Below are positions 33,374-42,867 of a stretch of 64,000 bases of DNA, piece after piece. Under the pieces are notes generated by a model, which was not told the DNA's origin, did no database searches, and saw only the letters and a list, made by a program, of their open reading frames with translations. The translations under genes were made by a program, and so were the position numbers. Position 1 is the first letter of the stretch, and each line of letters starts with the position of its first letter. Source of the DNA: Legionella_A sp963772805 (GTDB lineage: Bacteria > Pseudomonadota > Gammaproteobacteria > Legionellales > Legionellaceae); NCBI GenBank assembly GCA_963772805.1, contig CAVYYU010000002.1, positions 124,001 to 188,000 on the forward strand, in the 5' to 3' direction.

Positions 33374-34714
33374 CTATTTCCCGATACAAAAACTGGAAAA
33401 AATCTTGCCGAGAAGATCATCTGAGGTAAATTCTCCCGTTATTTCACACAAGGACTGATGAGCCAGACGCAAATCTTCTGCCAGAAGCTCTCCGGCCCGA
33501 TGAGCTGATAATTGGTGCTGACCTGCCAGTAATAACCTTGTCGCTTCATCAAGCGCTTGCAAATGCCTTCTTCTTGCTAAAAACAACCCTTCGGTGGGTT
33601 GGTAACCGACAACCGTTTTAATTTTTTCTTTTAGTAGTGGCAATCCCTCACCTGATTTGGCGGAGAGATAAACAGCATGTTCTTCACTTTTAGCCGCATG
33701 GCCGAGCGCGTCAATTTTGTTAAAAACATGGATAATTGGCACTTGCTGCGGTAGGGCTGCGCGAATTTCGTTGCTTAATTGCCAGGCTTCTTTGTCCGCA
33801 GCGGTATCAATTACCAGCAACACACAGTCTGCACGGCTCACTTCTTGCCAAGCACGCTTAATGCCCTCTTTTTCGACCAGGTCATCACTGGCACGCAATC
33901 CTGCGGTATCAATGAGGTGCAGAGGAATATCATCGAGCATGATATGTTCGCGCATCACATCGCGAGTGGTGCCCGCCACATCAGTGACGATGGCGACTTC
34001 GCGGCCGGACAAGCAATTGATCAAGGTCGATTTTCCAGCATTCGGTCGCCCGGCAATAACTACGGACAAACCTTCTCGTATAATCGCACCCTGGCCGGCG
34101 CTGGCACGAATGGCATCCAACTCGGTGATAATGGTATTGAGCATTCGCGCTATTTTACCGTCATTGAGAAAATCAATTTCCTCTTCCGGAAAATCAATCG
34201 CCGCCTCGACGTATAAACGTAGATTTATCAGTTGCTCATTAAGTTGATTAATTTTTTTGGAGAAATCACCCTGTAGAGAGCGTATCGCCATACGCGCGGC
34301 TGTTTGCGAGCTGGCATCAATCAAATCGGCAATAGCTTCTGCCTGAGTAAGATCAATTTTATCATTAAGAAAAGCGCGTTCTGAGAATTCACCGGGTCTT
34401 GCCAGACGCGCACCCAGTTCTACACATTCCTGCACTAGGCGATCAAGAACAATGGGTGCGCCATGCGCTTGTAATTCAATGACATCCTCACCAGTAAATG
34501 AATGCGGTCCTTTGAAATAGAGCAACAAACCCTTGTCAATCAATTCCTGGTTATGGCTGAAAAATGAGCAGTAGCTTACCAACCGCGGTTCGAGCTTGGT
34601 AATGGTGGTCAGCTGTGTGGCAATAGTACACGCAAGAGAGCCGGACAGGCGGATGATGCCTACCCCACCACGTCCGGGCGGGGTGGCAATCGCCACGATT
34701 GAATCTTCAATCAT
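33374..34714 (-). CDS. mnmE: tRNA uridine-5-carboxymethylaminomethyl GTPase MnmE (TrmE)
   Basis: 446 residues, full length. N-terminal folate-binding domain (IVAIATPPGRGGVGIIRLSG), GTPase with AGRPNAGKSTLINCL, DTAGLR and NKID, and the C-terminal FCIGK with the functional Cys. With MnmG it modifies U34 of certain tRNAs. It overlaps yidC by four bases (ATGA). mnmG, rsmG and parAB, often next in line, are not found after it here; the RiPP locus lies downstream instead. Confidence 0.97.
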   Translation of the reverse strand: MIEDSIVAIATPPGRGGVGIIRLSGSLACTIATQLTTITKLEPRLVSYCSFFSHNQELIDKGLLLYFKGPHSFTGEDVIELQAHGAPIVLDRLVQECVELGARLARPGEFSERAFLNDKIDLTQAEAIADLIDASSQTAARMAIRSLQGDFSKKINQLNEQLINLRLYVEAAIDFPEEEIDFLNDGKIARMLNTIITELDAIRASAGQGAIIREGLSVVIAGRPNAGKSTLINCLSGREVAIVTDVAGTTRDVMREHIMLDDIPLHLIDTAGLRASDDLVEKEGIKRAWQEVSRADCVLLVIDTAADKEAWQLSNEIRAALPQQVPIIHVFNKIDALGHAAKSEEHAVYLSAKSGEGLPLLKEKIKTVVGYQPTEGLFLARRRHLQALDEATRLLLAGQHQLSAHRAGELLAEDLRLAHQSLCEITGEFTSDDLLGKIFSSFCIGK

Positions 34715-36411
34715 TTGCTTTTTACGGCAGCCAGTTTTTTTGTTGGCTTTGTTTGTGGCTTGTCTTCGCTGTATTTACGGGTGATATACCACTGTTGCAG
34801 GATAGACAAGGTATTATTCACAATCCAGTACAGGACCAGACCTGATGGGAAATTCCAAAATAAGCCGGTAAATAATATTGGTAAAAACATCATCACTTTT
34901 GCCTGCATTGGATCAGGTGGTGCAGGATTTAATTTTTGCTGAATAAGCATGGTCAATCCCATAATTACCGGCAATACATGGAAGGGATCAGGGGCTGCCA
35001 AATCTTTAATCCAGAAAATAAACGGTGCTTGGCGCAATTCAACACTTTCTAACAATACCCAGTACAGTGCTATAAATACTGGAATTTGGATGATAATAGG
35101 TAGACAACCGCCAAGAGGGTTTACTTTTTCCTGACGATATAACTCCATAGTGGCTTGGCTTATTTTGGCCTTGTCATCACCATAGCGTTCACGTAACGCC
35201 GCCAATTTAGGTTGCAATTTACGCATGCCTGCCATTGATTTATAGCTGGTAGCTGACAGGCGGTAAAATGCCAGCTTAATCAGCATGGTTACCAAGACGA
35301 TAGACCATCCCCAGTTACCCACTACTGAATAAATCGTTTTCATCAATGAAAACAACAGGGAGGAAACGAACCATAACCAACCGTAATCAACAGTCAAATC
35401 AAGACTTGGAGCAATCGCTTTTAGCGTACTGGTTACTTCAGGACCTAAGTATAAACGTGAGCTTATTTCCTGTTTTTCTGCCGGCGCTACAGTAATCGGA
35501 GGGCTCACTGCACCTATGGTGTAATCACCCTCAAAAGAACGGGTATAAAAACGATTTTTACTGTCAACAACAGGCACCCAAGCCGTGAGAAAATAATGCT
35601 GTTGCATTGCAAGCCACCCGCCCTGCACTTCAACATCCAGATTAGACTTGGTCATATCCTTGAAATTTACTTTTTGGTAGCGGCTCTGTCCCGGGTTGGA
35701 ATAAGAGGCACCAGTGTATGATCCAACATGGAACATACTGGATTTGTCTTCCTGTGGAGACGTGCGCAATAGCTGGGTATTCATATACCCTTTCCAGGAC
35801 GCTGCCCCTTCGTTAGCTACGAGGTAGCGTACTTCAATAAGATAATTACCACGGCTAAACCTAAATTCTTTCTTTGCTTCCAGACCATTAGCCGTTTTGC
35901 CGCTTAAGGTAACAACAAGTTGTTTTTGGTCGGCAGTTAACTGGTAGTCTGATTGTGCGCTGGTAAAATTAAAATCGATATTTTCGATTTTATGCCCATC
36001 AACCTGAAACAAGCTGCTGTTAGCTACGTAGCGCTCGCCTGGCCTATCCTGCAACAACGTAAATGGCGTGTTTTTTTCTTCCGCATTTACTGGGTAATCC
36101 ACTAGCAATGCGCTAATGATATCGCCCTGTTTCAAATCAATCACCAGATTTAATACATCTGTTTTTACTGTGATTTTTTTTGATTCACCAAAGGCCTGAG
36201 TATTAACAGCCATATCAGGATTAGCTTTTACCTCGGACTCTGACTCACCGGGAGCCATCATCGGCAACATCGGATTATCATTTATTGCTTTAACAGAACT
36301 TACCACTTGCAGCACGGCCGGCGGTGGATAATCACCCTGCCAACTCGTCCACAAGGAATAGATAACCAGCGCTAACGCTGAGAATAATACAATACGTCGA
36401 ATATCCATCAA
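34711..36411 (-). CDS. yidC: Membrane protein insertase YidC
   Basis: 566 residues. N-terminal anchor (IRRIVLFSALALVIYSLW), large periplasmic beta domain, and the conserved C-terminal five-TM insertase region including KLAFYRLSATSYKSMAGMRK and VLYWIVNNTLSILQQWYI. It inserts membrane proteins alone or with SecYEG. It is in the conserved rpmH-rnpA-yidD-yidC-mnmE operon. Confidence 0.97.
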   Translation of the reverse strand: MMDIRRIVLFSALALVIYSLWTSWQGDYPPPAVLQVVSSVKAINDNPMLPMMAPGESESEVKANPDMAVNTQAFGESKKITVKTDVLNLVIDLKQGDIISALLVDYPVNAEEKNTPFTLLQDRPGERYVANSSLFQVDGHKIENIDFNFTSAQSDYQLTADQKQLVVTLSGKTANGLEAKKEFRFSRGNYLIEVRYLVANEGAASWKGYMNTQLLRTSPQEDKSSMFHVGSYTGASYSNPGQSRYQKVNFKDMTKSNLDVEVQGGWLAMQQHYFLTAWVPVVDSKNRFYTRSFEGDYTIGAVSPPITVAPAEKQEISSRLYLGPEVTSTLKAIAPSLDLTVDYGWLWFVSSLLFSLMKTIYSVVGNWGWSIVLVTMLIKLAFYRLSATSYKSMAGMRKLQPKLAALRERYGDDKAKISQATMELYRQEKVNPLGGCLPIIIQIPVFIALYWVLLESVELRQAPFIFWIKDLAAPDPFHVLPVIMGLTMLIQQKLNPAPPDPMQAKVMMFLPILFTGLFWNFPSGLVLYWIVNNTLSILQQWYITRKYSEDKPQTKPTKKLAAVKSK

Positions 36412-36635
36412 TGTTTCTCTTCATTAGGTAAAACGGGATCATAACCGCCGGCTGACCAGGGGTGACAGCGCAACAAGCGCCGCCCTGCAAGCCAAAGTCC
36501 TTTGCTAATGCCATGATGTTCAATAGCCAACAAGGCATATTGTGAACAAGTGGGATAAAAACGGCAACAAGGTTTTATGAATGGGCTGAGTAAATACTGA
36601 TAAAGCTTAATGGGAATGCAAATCACTTTCCGCAT
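36408..36635 (-). CDS. yidD: Membrane protein insertion efficiency factor YidD
   Basis: 75 residues from MRKVICIPIKLYQ; an alternative start at 36656 adds seven. Signature SPFIKPCCRFYPTCSQYALLAIEHHG followed by RRLLRCHPWSAGGYDPV is diagnostic. It assists YidC-dependent insertion. It overlaps rnpA at its 5' end and yidC by four bases. Confidence 0.93.
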   Translation of the reverse strand: MRKVICIPIKLYQYLLSPFIKPCCRFYPTCSQYALLAIEHHGISKGLWLAGRRLLRCHPWSAGGYDPVLPNEEKH

Positions 36636-36967
36636 AGTGCCGACAATTTGTCCCATGTTTTACTCAATCTAGCAATTACTGCCGTATTTTGTACTTTGGC
36701 GACACCACTTCTGCCTAAAACAACGATATCAACTGCAGGTAAGTGCCGGGTACGGAATGTCTCACGCAATATACGTTTGACGCGATTTCGGTCATGTGCT
36801 TTTGGAATTACTTTTTTTGATAACGCAAGGCCTAGTCTGGCATGACCTATCGTATTGCAACGATACAATACGATAAATTCAGAGGTCACCACTTTTTCTG
36901 CTTGTTGGAACACGTTATCAAATTCGCTTTTTTTTAACAGCCTACGTGTTTGGTCAAAACAATACAC
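36623..36967 (-). CDS. rnpA: Ribonuclease P protein component
   Basis: 114 residues, GTG start (36965-36967) placed directly after the rpmH stop. The conserved RNRVKRILRETFR motif binds RNase P RNA. It supports 5'-end maturation of tRNAs. Position in the rpmH operon is universal in gammaproteobacteria. Confidence 0.95.
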   Translation of the reverse strand: MYCFDQTRRLLKKSEFDNVFQQAEKVVTSEFIVLYRCNTIGHARLGLALSKKVIPKAHDRNRVKRILRETFRTRHLPAVDIVVLGRSGVAKVQNTAVIARLSKTWDKLSALCGK

Positions 36968-37102
36968 TTAAGCGCTTAAACGTTTACGACCTTTTGCACG
37001 ACGACGCTTAATAACTAAACGACCTGAAGGGGTAGCCATACGCTCACGAAATCCGTGATCGCGTTTACGTTTCAGGTTACTGGGTTGGAATGTACGTTTC
37101 AT
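36968..37102 (-). CDS. rpmH: 50S ribosomal protein L34
   Basis: 44 residues, MKRTFQPSNLKRKRDHGFRE ... KRRRAKGRKRLSA, an almost invariant sequence. It is the first gene of the leftward operon bordering the origin region. Confidence 0.98.
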   Translation of the reverse strand: MKRTFQPSNLKRKRDHGFRERMATPSGRLVIKRRRAKGRKRLSA

Positions 37103-37259
37103 GATGTACCTATAATTAATTTTTCAAAGGGGGCAATGATAGAAAACTTTGCACCTGCTGTCAAACAAGATGCTGATTATTTTTAGTGCAAGCTGGTTTT
37201 GCTTAAAATTAGCCCTGTTAACATGAGCTGCTTTTTTGATAGCAGAAGTTATACGTCCA

Positions 37260-37487
37260 GTTATTATTATTAATTTACTTATTTAAACCCTTATTTTTAT
37301 TATATAGCAAGCACTTTTCTGTTGGTAATCACGCAAAACGCATATAAATCAATAAGATACGAGCATATTTAGCTTGTTAGTAACCCCTTGTTTAAACGTT
37401 ATTTAGATTCTGGATAACTTCTACCTATAAAATTACCACCGGCTTATACCCTGCTCTCTACTGTTTTTATACCGAAGTTATTCCATG
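37260..37487 (+). repeat. Origin-region direct repeat, copy 1 (228 bp)
   Basis: Starts GTTATTATTATTAATTTACT. The first ~70 bases are nearly identical to copy 2. Later blocks TTAGCTTGTTAGTAACC, ATTCTGGATAACTT, GGCTTATACC and TTATACCGAAGTTAT are conserved at the same spacing, while the DNA between them has diverged. This is the pattern of conserved protein-binding sites. Confidence 0.85.
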
Positions 37488-37677
37488 ATATTAACCCTAA
37501 AATTGCTATGCGCTGAATGATTTTGTGAAAAATGAGTGACCCTGAATACCTTCATACTTATTTGTGGCATCGTGAGCGCAAGCTGATTTGGTCTTGAATA
37601 GAATGCATGAGGTTAAATTAAGTGAAATGTAATTATGCCTATTGCAAGGACCTATGTTTAGCCTTAAAACACACGCG

Positions 37678-37905
37678 GTTATTATTATTAATTTACTTAT
37701 TTAAACCCTTATTCTTATTATATAGTAAGCACTTTTCTGTTGGTAATCGCTATTATGCATTAATAATCATGATGATACGTGTCAATTTAGCTTGTTAGTA
37801 ACCTCTTGTTTTATGGTTAGCCAGATTCTGGATAACTTATCTCTGTAAAATTCTCACAGGCTTATACCCCTGTCTTTACGGTCTTTATACCGAAGTTATC
37901 CCATG
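37678..37905 (+). repeat. Origin-region direct repeat, copy 2 (228 bp)
   Basis: Same length as copy 1 with a constant offset of 418 bases and no net indel. It carries the TCTGGATAA site at 37827-37835 (copy 1: 37409-37417). Confidence 0.85.
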
Positions 37906-38161
37906 CAATTAGATGAATTTAATCTACGCATTTTTAATTAAGTTCTATATAATGTCTTTTCGTTTTTATTAGCTTGTGTCGTTTCCGCATAATTATTGGG
38001 TGCTTTAGACAATCCCACTAGCACAACGAATTGCTGATTTGCTGTGCTAGGTTTCAACGCGTTTAAATTAATTATATTCATCGTCATCTTGCCCACGGGG
38101 TTTTTCAATGGCACTATTTGGTGTGCTGTTTGATTTGCCTGTTCGATATTGAGGAGTTTTT

Positions 38162-39514
38162 GTGTCTGCGAATGTTTGGCATGAGTGTTTGGCACTCTTA
38201 AAAGAAGAGTATCCCGCTCAGCAATTCCATACTTGGTTGCGCCCGTTGCAGGCTGAAATTGATGATCATAGTTTGATTTTGCTTGCGCCTAACCATTTTG
38301 TTGTTGAGTGGGTAAAAAAACATTTTTATGCGCGTATCAAGGAACTGGTTACCCAACTGAGTGCTGACGCGATTAAATCAGTGACGATAGAAATTGGCAG
38401 CAAAGTTGCACAGCCCGTTGTTGTTAAAGATCAAGCTGTAAAAGAAGAGGCAGTTGCCCGAACAACACCGAAAAAAACAGCTGACCACTATAAAAACAGT
38501 TATCTCAATAAGAAATTGTTGTTTGATAATTTTGTTGAAGGAAATTCTAACCAGTTAGCTCGAGCAGCGTCTTTGCAGGTTGCAGAACGTCCCGGCGATG
38601 CTTATAACCCACTGTTTATTTATGGCGGTGTTGGTTTGGGCAAAACGCATTTAATGCATGCTATTGGCAACACCATTTTAAAAAATAATCCGGAAGCCAA
38701 GGTCTTGTATCTGCATTCAGAGCGCTTTGTGGCCGACATGGTTCGAGCCTTGCAGACAAATTCTATTAATGAATTTAAACGGTTTTACCGTTCCCTTAAT
38801 GCTTTGCTCATCGATGATATTCAATTTTTTGCTGGAAAAGATCGATCGCAGGAGGAATTTTTCCATACATTCAATGCCTTACTTGAAGGTCAACAGCAAA
38901 TTATTTTAACCAGTGATCGCTACCCTAAAGAAATTGAGGGCGTTGAAGAGCGGCTTAAGTCTCGTTTTGGCTGGGGATTAACGGTTGCTGTTGAACCACC
39001 GGAGTTGGAAACACGCGTAGCCATTTTAATCAGTAAGGCGGAGTTATCGAATGTCGAACTGCCTTATGAGGTTGCTTTCTTTATTGCAAAACGCATTCGT
39101 TCTAACGTCCGCGAACTGGAAGGTGCTTTGCGTCGCGTTATTGCTAATGCTCATTTTACTGGCAAGCCTATTACTATTGAGTTTGTTAATGAAGCGTTGC
39201 GTGATTTGTTGTCCTTGCAAGACCGTCTCGTAACCATTGAAAATATACAAAAGACCGTTGCTGAGTATTATAAGGTCAAGGTGGCTGATCTTCTCTCAAA
39301 GCGTCGTAGCCGCTCCATTGCCAGACCACGACAAATGGCGATGACCTTGGCTAAAGAATTAACGAATCATAGCTTGCCGGAGATTGGTGATCATTTTGGT
39401 GGTCGCGATCACACTACGGTGATCCATGCTTGCAGAAAGGTCAAAGAGTTAGTGCATGAAGCAGGTGATTTTGCTGAAGATTATAAAAATCTGATGCGCA
39501 CCTTATCTTCATAA
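38162..39514 (+). CDS. dnaA: Chromosomal replication initiator DnaA
   Basis: 450 residues. GTG start preceded by GAGGAG. Domain I (VWHECLALLKEEYPAQQFHTW), a linker, AAA+ domain with GGVGLGKTHLMHAIGN and LLIDDIQFF, and C-terminal DNA-binding signature GGRDHTTVIHACRK. It binds DnaA boxes and opens the origin. Confidence 0.98.
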   Translation: MSANVWHECLALLKEEYPAQQFHTWLRPLQAEIDDHSLILLAPNHFVVEWVKKHFYARIKELVTQLSADAIKSVTIEIGSKVAQPVVVKDQAVKEEAVARTTPKKTADHYKNSYLNKKLLFDNFVEGNSNQLARAASLQVAERPGDAYNPLFIYGGVGLGKTHLMHAIGNTILKNNPEAKVLYLHSERFVADMVRALQTNSINEFKRFYRSLNALLIDDIQFFAGKDRSQEEFFHTFNALLEGQQQIILTSDRYPKEIEGVEERLKSRFGWGLTVAVEPPELETRVAILISKAELSNVELPYEVAFFIAKRIRSNVRELEGALRRVIANAHFTGKPITIEFVNEALRDLLSLQDRLVTIENIQKTVAEYYKVKVADLLSKRRSRSIARPRQMAMTLAKELTNHSLPEIGDHFGGRDHTTVIHACRKVKELVHEAGDFAEDYKNLMRTLSS

Positions 39515-39584
39515 GGTATTCTTAACTATTTTTAACCCGAGTGGGCTTTTTTAAAGCATTATTGGCTCTGCTGTGGCGTGAGGC

Positions 39585-39657
39585 AATCAAGGTTTTGTTG
39601 AGTAGTAAATTAATTATTGATTTTGCTTTGATAATTGGCCGTTGTTAAACCTTGATT
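39585..39657. repeat. Inverted repeat in the dnaA-dnaN gap
   Basis: AATCAAGGTTT (39585-39595) and its exact complement (39647-39657) flank 51 bases. It lies in the 209-base gap after dnaA. A weak CCCGAGTGGGC stem followed by T6 just after the dnaA stop may be a partial terminator. The inverted repeat could be an operator for dnaN. Confidence 0.4.
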
Positions 39658-39723
39658 CCGCCATGCTGTATCACAGCTACATGTTAAATTATTTCGCTGG
39701 CGTATCTTAACTCGAGATTTTCT

Positions 39724-40830
39724 ATGTTCGAACTCACCATTAGTAAGCAGCAACTTTTAACTCCCTTACTGACTGTTGCCGGAGCTGTTGATAAAAAGCA
39801 GGCTCTGCCTATCTTGTCCAATATTTTGTTGAAGCTCACTGATAATCAATTGCAGCTGACTGCTACCGATCTCGAAATTGAAATTTCAGGCCGTTTAACC
39901 TGCACGTCCAGTAAGGATGAGGGGGCGATTACGGTGCCTGCAAAAAAAATGGTGGATATTATTCGATCTCTCGAAGACGATGCAAATCCAACTATTTCCT
40001 TTGATGCCGGTATCGTCACCATCAAAGAGGGTCGCAGTAAATTTAAATTAGCAACGTTGCCCGTTGATAATTACCCCAATAGTGAGGATGAGGTTAGTGA
40101 TGTTGAGTTTTCATTACCGAGAAGTGCTTTAATTCACTTATTGCAATCCACGCATTTTGCAATGTCACAGCAAGATGTGCGCGTTTTTCTAAACGGCCTG
40201 CTTTTGGAATTAGATGGACAAACAATAGCCGCCGTTGCGACGGATGGCCATCGTATGGCTATCTGTCGCCTGCCATGCGAGGTAGCCAGCCAACATCACC
40301 GATTGCTGATCCCTAGAAAAGGTGTTCAGGAAATATTGCGCTTGCTTAATAATATAACTGACGAGCTAGTGTCGCTCTCGGCAGGTAAAAGTCATTTTAA
40401 AATCATTACCAGTCAGTACACGTTTTTGTCTAAACTGATTGAAGCCCGTTTTCCTCCTTATGCTAAAGCAATTCCGCGCGATCAGGATAAACACGTTATC
40501 ATCAGTCGCGACTTGCTGCGTCGTGCCTTGTCGCGAATTATTATCCTTGCTCATGAAAAATCGCGTGCCGTCATGTTGCATGTCCAGTCAGGGCAATTAA
40601 CCCTGGTTTCCAATAATCAGGAGCAGGAGGAAGCGATTGAATCAGTGGAAGCAGATACTCAAGGTGGCGAAATAAAAATAGGTATTAATGCGAGCTATTT
40701 GTTGGACGTACTCAATCACGTGCAAGAAGGCCCGCTACGCTTGTCGATGTCGACAATGGAAAGCAGCATTCTTGTCGAATCATTAAATGACCAGCATTAT
40801 CAGTATATTATCATGCCTATGAAAATATGA
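39724..40830 (+). CDS. dnaN: DNA polymerase III beta sliding clamp
   Basis: 368 residues, the usual length, with three clamp domains. Starts MFELTISKQQLLTPLLTVAG and ends YQYIIMPMKI, the typical MPMRL-like C-terminus. Overlaps recF by four bases (ATGA), as expected in the dnaA-dnaN-recF-gyrB cluster. Confidence 0.98.
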   Translation: MFELTISKQQLLTPLLTVAGAVDKKQALPILSNILLKLTDNQLQLTATDLEIEISGRLTCTSSKDEGAITVPAKKMVDIIRSLEDDANPTISFDAGIVTIKEGRSKFKLATLPVDNYPNSEDEVSDVEFSLPRSALIHLLQSTHFAMSQQDVRVFLNGLLLELDGQTIAAVATDGHRMAICRLPCEVASQHHRLLIPRKGVQEILRLLNNITDELVSLSAGKSHFKIITSQYTFLSKLIEARFPPYAKAIPRDQDKHVIISRDLLRRALSRIIILAHEKSRAVMLHVQSGQLTLVSNNQEQEEAIESVEADTQGGEIKIGINASYLLDVLNHVQEGPLRLSMSTMESSILVESLNDQHYQYIIMPMKI

Positions 40831-41912
40831 GCCTTGTTGATTTACAAATTCATCACGTGCGTAATATTACGCACGCTCGCATCGCTCCACATCCACAGTT
40901 CAATATTTTTTTAGGTGCTAACGGCAGTGGTAAAACATCGTTGCTGGAAGCAATTTATTTGTTGAGTACCGGTCATTCATTTCGCACCCGTGAAATTTCA
41001 CCTTTAGTTAGTAATAACGAACCAGCTTTAACTGTTTTCGCCGCAACGGTGAATGGTGAAACGGTTAGTATCCAGAAATCATGTTCTGGCCCGACACACG
41101 TAAAACTCAATAAACAGCCGTGCTACAGCAATAGTGAACTCGCGCGCTTTTTGCCATGCCAGGTTTTTTATCAGGATATTTTTCAAATTATTGATGCCGG
41201 TCCCGGCATTCGCCGCAGTCTTCTTGATTGGGGGTTGTTTCACGTGAAACATTCCTATCATGCGTTGTGGAAAGATTATCGGCGTGTGCTCAAGCAACGT
41301 AACGTTTTGCTACGTAAAAAAGCTCCGCGGCAAGATTTTATTCCCTGGGATAATCAGCTGGTTAGCTTGTCTTATCAACTGGATGGGCTCCGTTCAGATT
41401 ATTTCAAAGCCTGGGCGCAATCGTTCCATTTTTTTCTGACGCAATTAACTGATATATCCTGTACCATTAGTTATTATAAAGGTTGGGATAGAAAAGAAGG
41501 CGGCAAGGATTTGGCAACGATACTTGCTGAGCAATTTGATTCAGATTGCCAACGCCAATTCACACAGTCGGGCGCGCATCAGGCGGATATCTATTTCGAT
41601 ACGAGTCTTCATAAAGCAAAACAGACTTTATCACGCGGACAGCAAAAAATAATTTTGTTCTCCTTAAAATTGGCGCAGGCAGCCATGCTGGATAGGCCTT
41701 GTGTTTATTTGTTTGATGATATTACCGCGGAACTCGATCATGGGCATCTTCAGCGTCTAATTGATTGCTTGCTACAACTTAAAGGACAGTTTTTTTTAAC
41801 GGCAATTGATTTACCGGAAATTCCCGCCCTTGTAAATCAAAATTTAACCCTTTTTAAACTTAAAAATGGGCGGCTCAGAATTGTTTCACGTGAAACAGAA
41901 GTTAGTATCTGA
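40827..41912 (+). CDS. recF: DNA replication and repair protein RecF
   Basis: 361 residues. Walker A GANGSGKTSLLEAIYLL, signature TLSRGQQKIILFSLKLAQA and Walker B YLFDDITAELD are intact. RecF loads RecA at gaps with RecOR. The coding sequence contains two perfect parS palindromes, one internal and one about 15 bases before the stop, read in different frames (FHVKH and VSRET). Confidence 0.97.
   Translation: MSLVDLQIHHVRNITHARIAPHPQFNIFLGANGSGKTSLLEAIYLLSTGHSFRTREISPLVSNNEPALTVFAATVNGETVSIQKSCSGPTHVKLNKQPCYSNSELARFLPCQVFYQDIFQIIDAGPGIRRSLLDWGLFHVKHSYHALWKDYRRVLKQRNVLLRKKAPRQDFIPWDNQLVSLSYQLDGLRSDYFKAWAQSFHFFLTQLTDISCTISYYKGWDRKEGGKDLATILAEQFDSDCQRQFTQSGAHQADIYFDTSLHKAKQTLSRGQQKIILFSLKLAQAAMLDRPCVYLFDDITAELDHGHLQRLIDCLLQLKGQFFLTAIDLPEIPALVNQNLTLFKLKNGRLRIVSRETEVSI
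41236..41251. promoter_or_regulatory. parS centromere site 1 (within recF)
   Basis: TGTTTCACGTGAAACA, a perfect 16-bp palindrome identical to the ParB-binding consensus. It lies about 4 kb from the origin candidate, within the zone where parS sites cluster. Confidence 0.9.
41882..41897. promoter_or_regulatory. parS centromere site 2 (end of recF)
   Basis: A second perfect TGTTTCACGTGAAACA, 646 bases from the first. Two exact copies of a 16-mer this close cannot be explained by chance or by a shared protein motif, since the reading frames differ. Confidence 0.9.
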
Positions 41913-42038
41913 TCAAAAACCCAAATTACTAGCAGATGCGCCTAGGCTGATGCAGGAAACTGTTGTTGCCATGTTATTGCGCAGGTGTATAATTCGCTTA
42001 CTAAAATTCCTATTGCTAATTATTATATTGAGGCAAGT

Positions 42039-42548
42039 ATGCCCTATTTTTTTAACAAACCCGATCCGAATAAAAATTTTGTTCTGAACTACGTGGCTCA
42101 CATAAAGTGGAAAGGCTCTAAAATTGCTAGGATATCTGACGATTCGATGAGTATTTCTGCTGAAGTGTTAGCAAGCATTAATTTTCTTGATCCACTTCGT
42201 GATGGCCATGATTATATGGATGAATTTATAGGGGTTACGATCGTTCCAGCTCTTTGTTCAATTGCGGCGGTAGCCCTGCTGCTGTGGTCCGTTTGGAGCG
42301 GATTATATGCGCTAGCGACGCTGCTCTCACTTGCTGAAGGCAATGGCCGGCATGATAACACGATGTCAATCGTCTTGCTTGGCTGTGCAGCGGCAATATA
42401 CGCTGTGGTCAGTACAATAGAGTCGGCCATTGGTTTGCTGACCAGACCACTTATTACTATTGTTGGAGGTTACAAACCACAGAATACACCACGGTTTTGC
42501 AGCGACGATAAACCTTATGATGATAAAGTCGAGGTTTTCAGCGCGTAA
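42039..42548 (+). CDS. Two-TM membrane protein, unknown function
   Basis: 169 residues from MPYFFNKPDPNKNF, which follows GAGG; a longer frame starts at 41985. Two hydrophobic segments (about 70-100, GVTIVPALCSIAAVALLLWSV; and 110-135, MSIVLLGCAAAIYAVVS) lie in the centre with polar ends. It is inserted between recF and gyrB, which are usually adjacent. No family recognised. Confidence 0.65.
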   Translation: MPYFFNKPDPNKNFVLNYVAHIKWKGSKIARISDDSMSISAEVLASINFLDPLRDGHDYMDEFIGVTIVPALCSIAAVALLLWSVWSGLYALATLLSLAEGNGRHDNTMSIVLLGCAAAIYAVVSTIESAIGLLTRPLITIVGGYKPQNTPRFCSDDKPYDDKVEVFSA

Positions 42549-42816
42549 ATTTGGCATACAATCAAAGCGCATGGCTTCCGCCTAGCCTAGGGCAGCGCAA
42601 ATCCATAACTGTTTCAAAAAAAAACAACTATACCAATATGCCTTTTATCTAAGCTATATTTTGACGTATGGCGCTTGTTCGCAGGATACTGTGATCGAGA
42701 AAAATCTCTGCCCGCGGCGAATAAAGCACCGCACGTGGACGCTTAGGTTAATTTGTGCGCATGCATGCGCTTACTCTAAGAGCCGGGTTGCTTGCCTATA
42801 AACCGCAGCCGAATAC

Positions 42817-42825
42817 TGCTATAAT
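42817..42825 (+). promoter_or_regulatory. Extended -10 promoter for gyrB
   Basis: TGCTATAAT, a perfect TGnTATAAT extended -10, 42 bases before the gyrB ATG, with no good -35. The rest of the 319-base gap 42549-42867 shows no gene. Confidence 0.55.
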
Positions 42826-42867
42826 GATTGTCATTTTCGCCCCCCATTTCGGTAACGAGGAATTCTG

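Larger units (their letters stand above)
37103..38161. other. Candidate replication origin (oriC) between rpmH and dnaA
   Basis: 1,059 AT-rich bases with no plausible gene, at the divergence point of the rpmH and dnaA operons, the ancestral location of bacterial origins. It contains two 228-bp direct repeats, each with a DnaA-box-like TCTGGATAA (one mismatch from TGTGGATAA) and an AAGTTATnCCATG motif. No perfect TTATnCACA box is present, so the site used for initiation is not certain; a second cluster lies before parC. The dnaA promoter must lie in its right part. Confidence 0.6.

Noticed and set aside
37938..38195. 85-codon minus-strand frame crossing the dnaA start
   Set aside because: It overlaps the dnaA ribosome site and N-terminus, is low in sequence complexity and has no ribosome site.
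41866..42087. 73-codon plus-strand frame containing FHVKQ
   Set aside because: It is created by reading the second parS palindrome in another frame and overlaps the end of recF.
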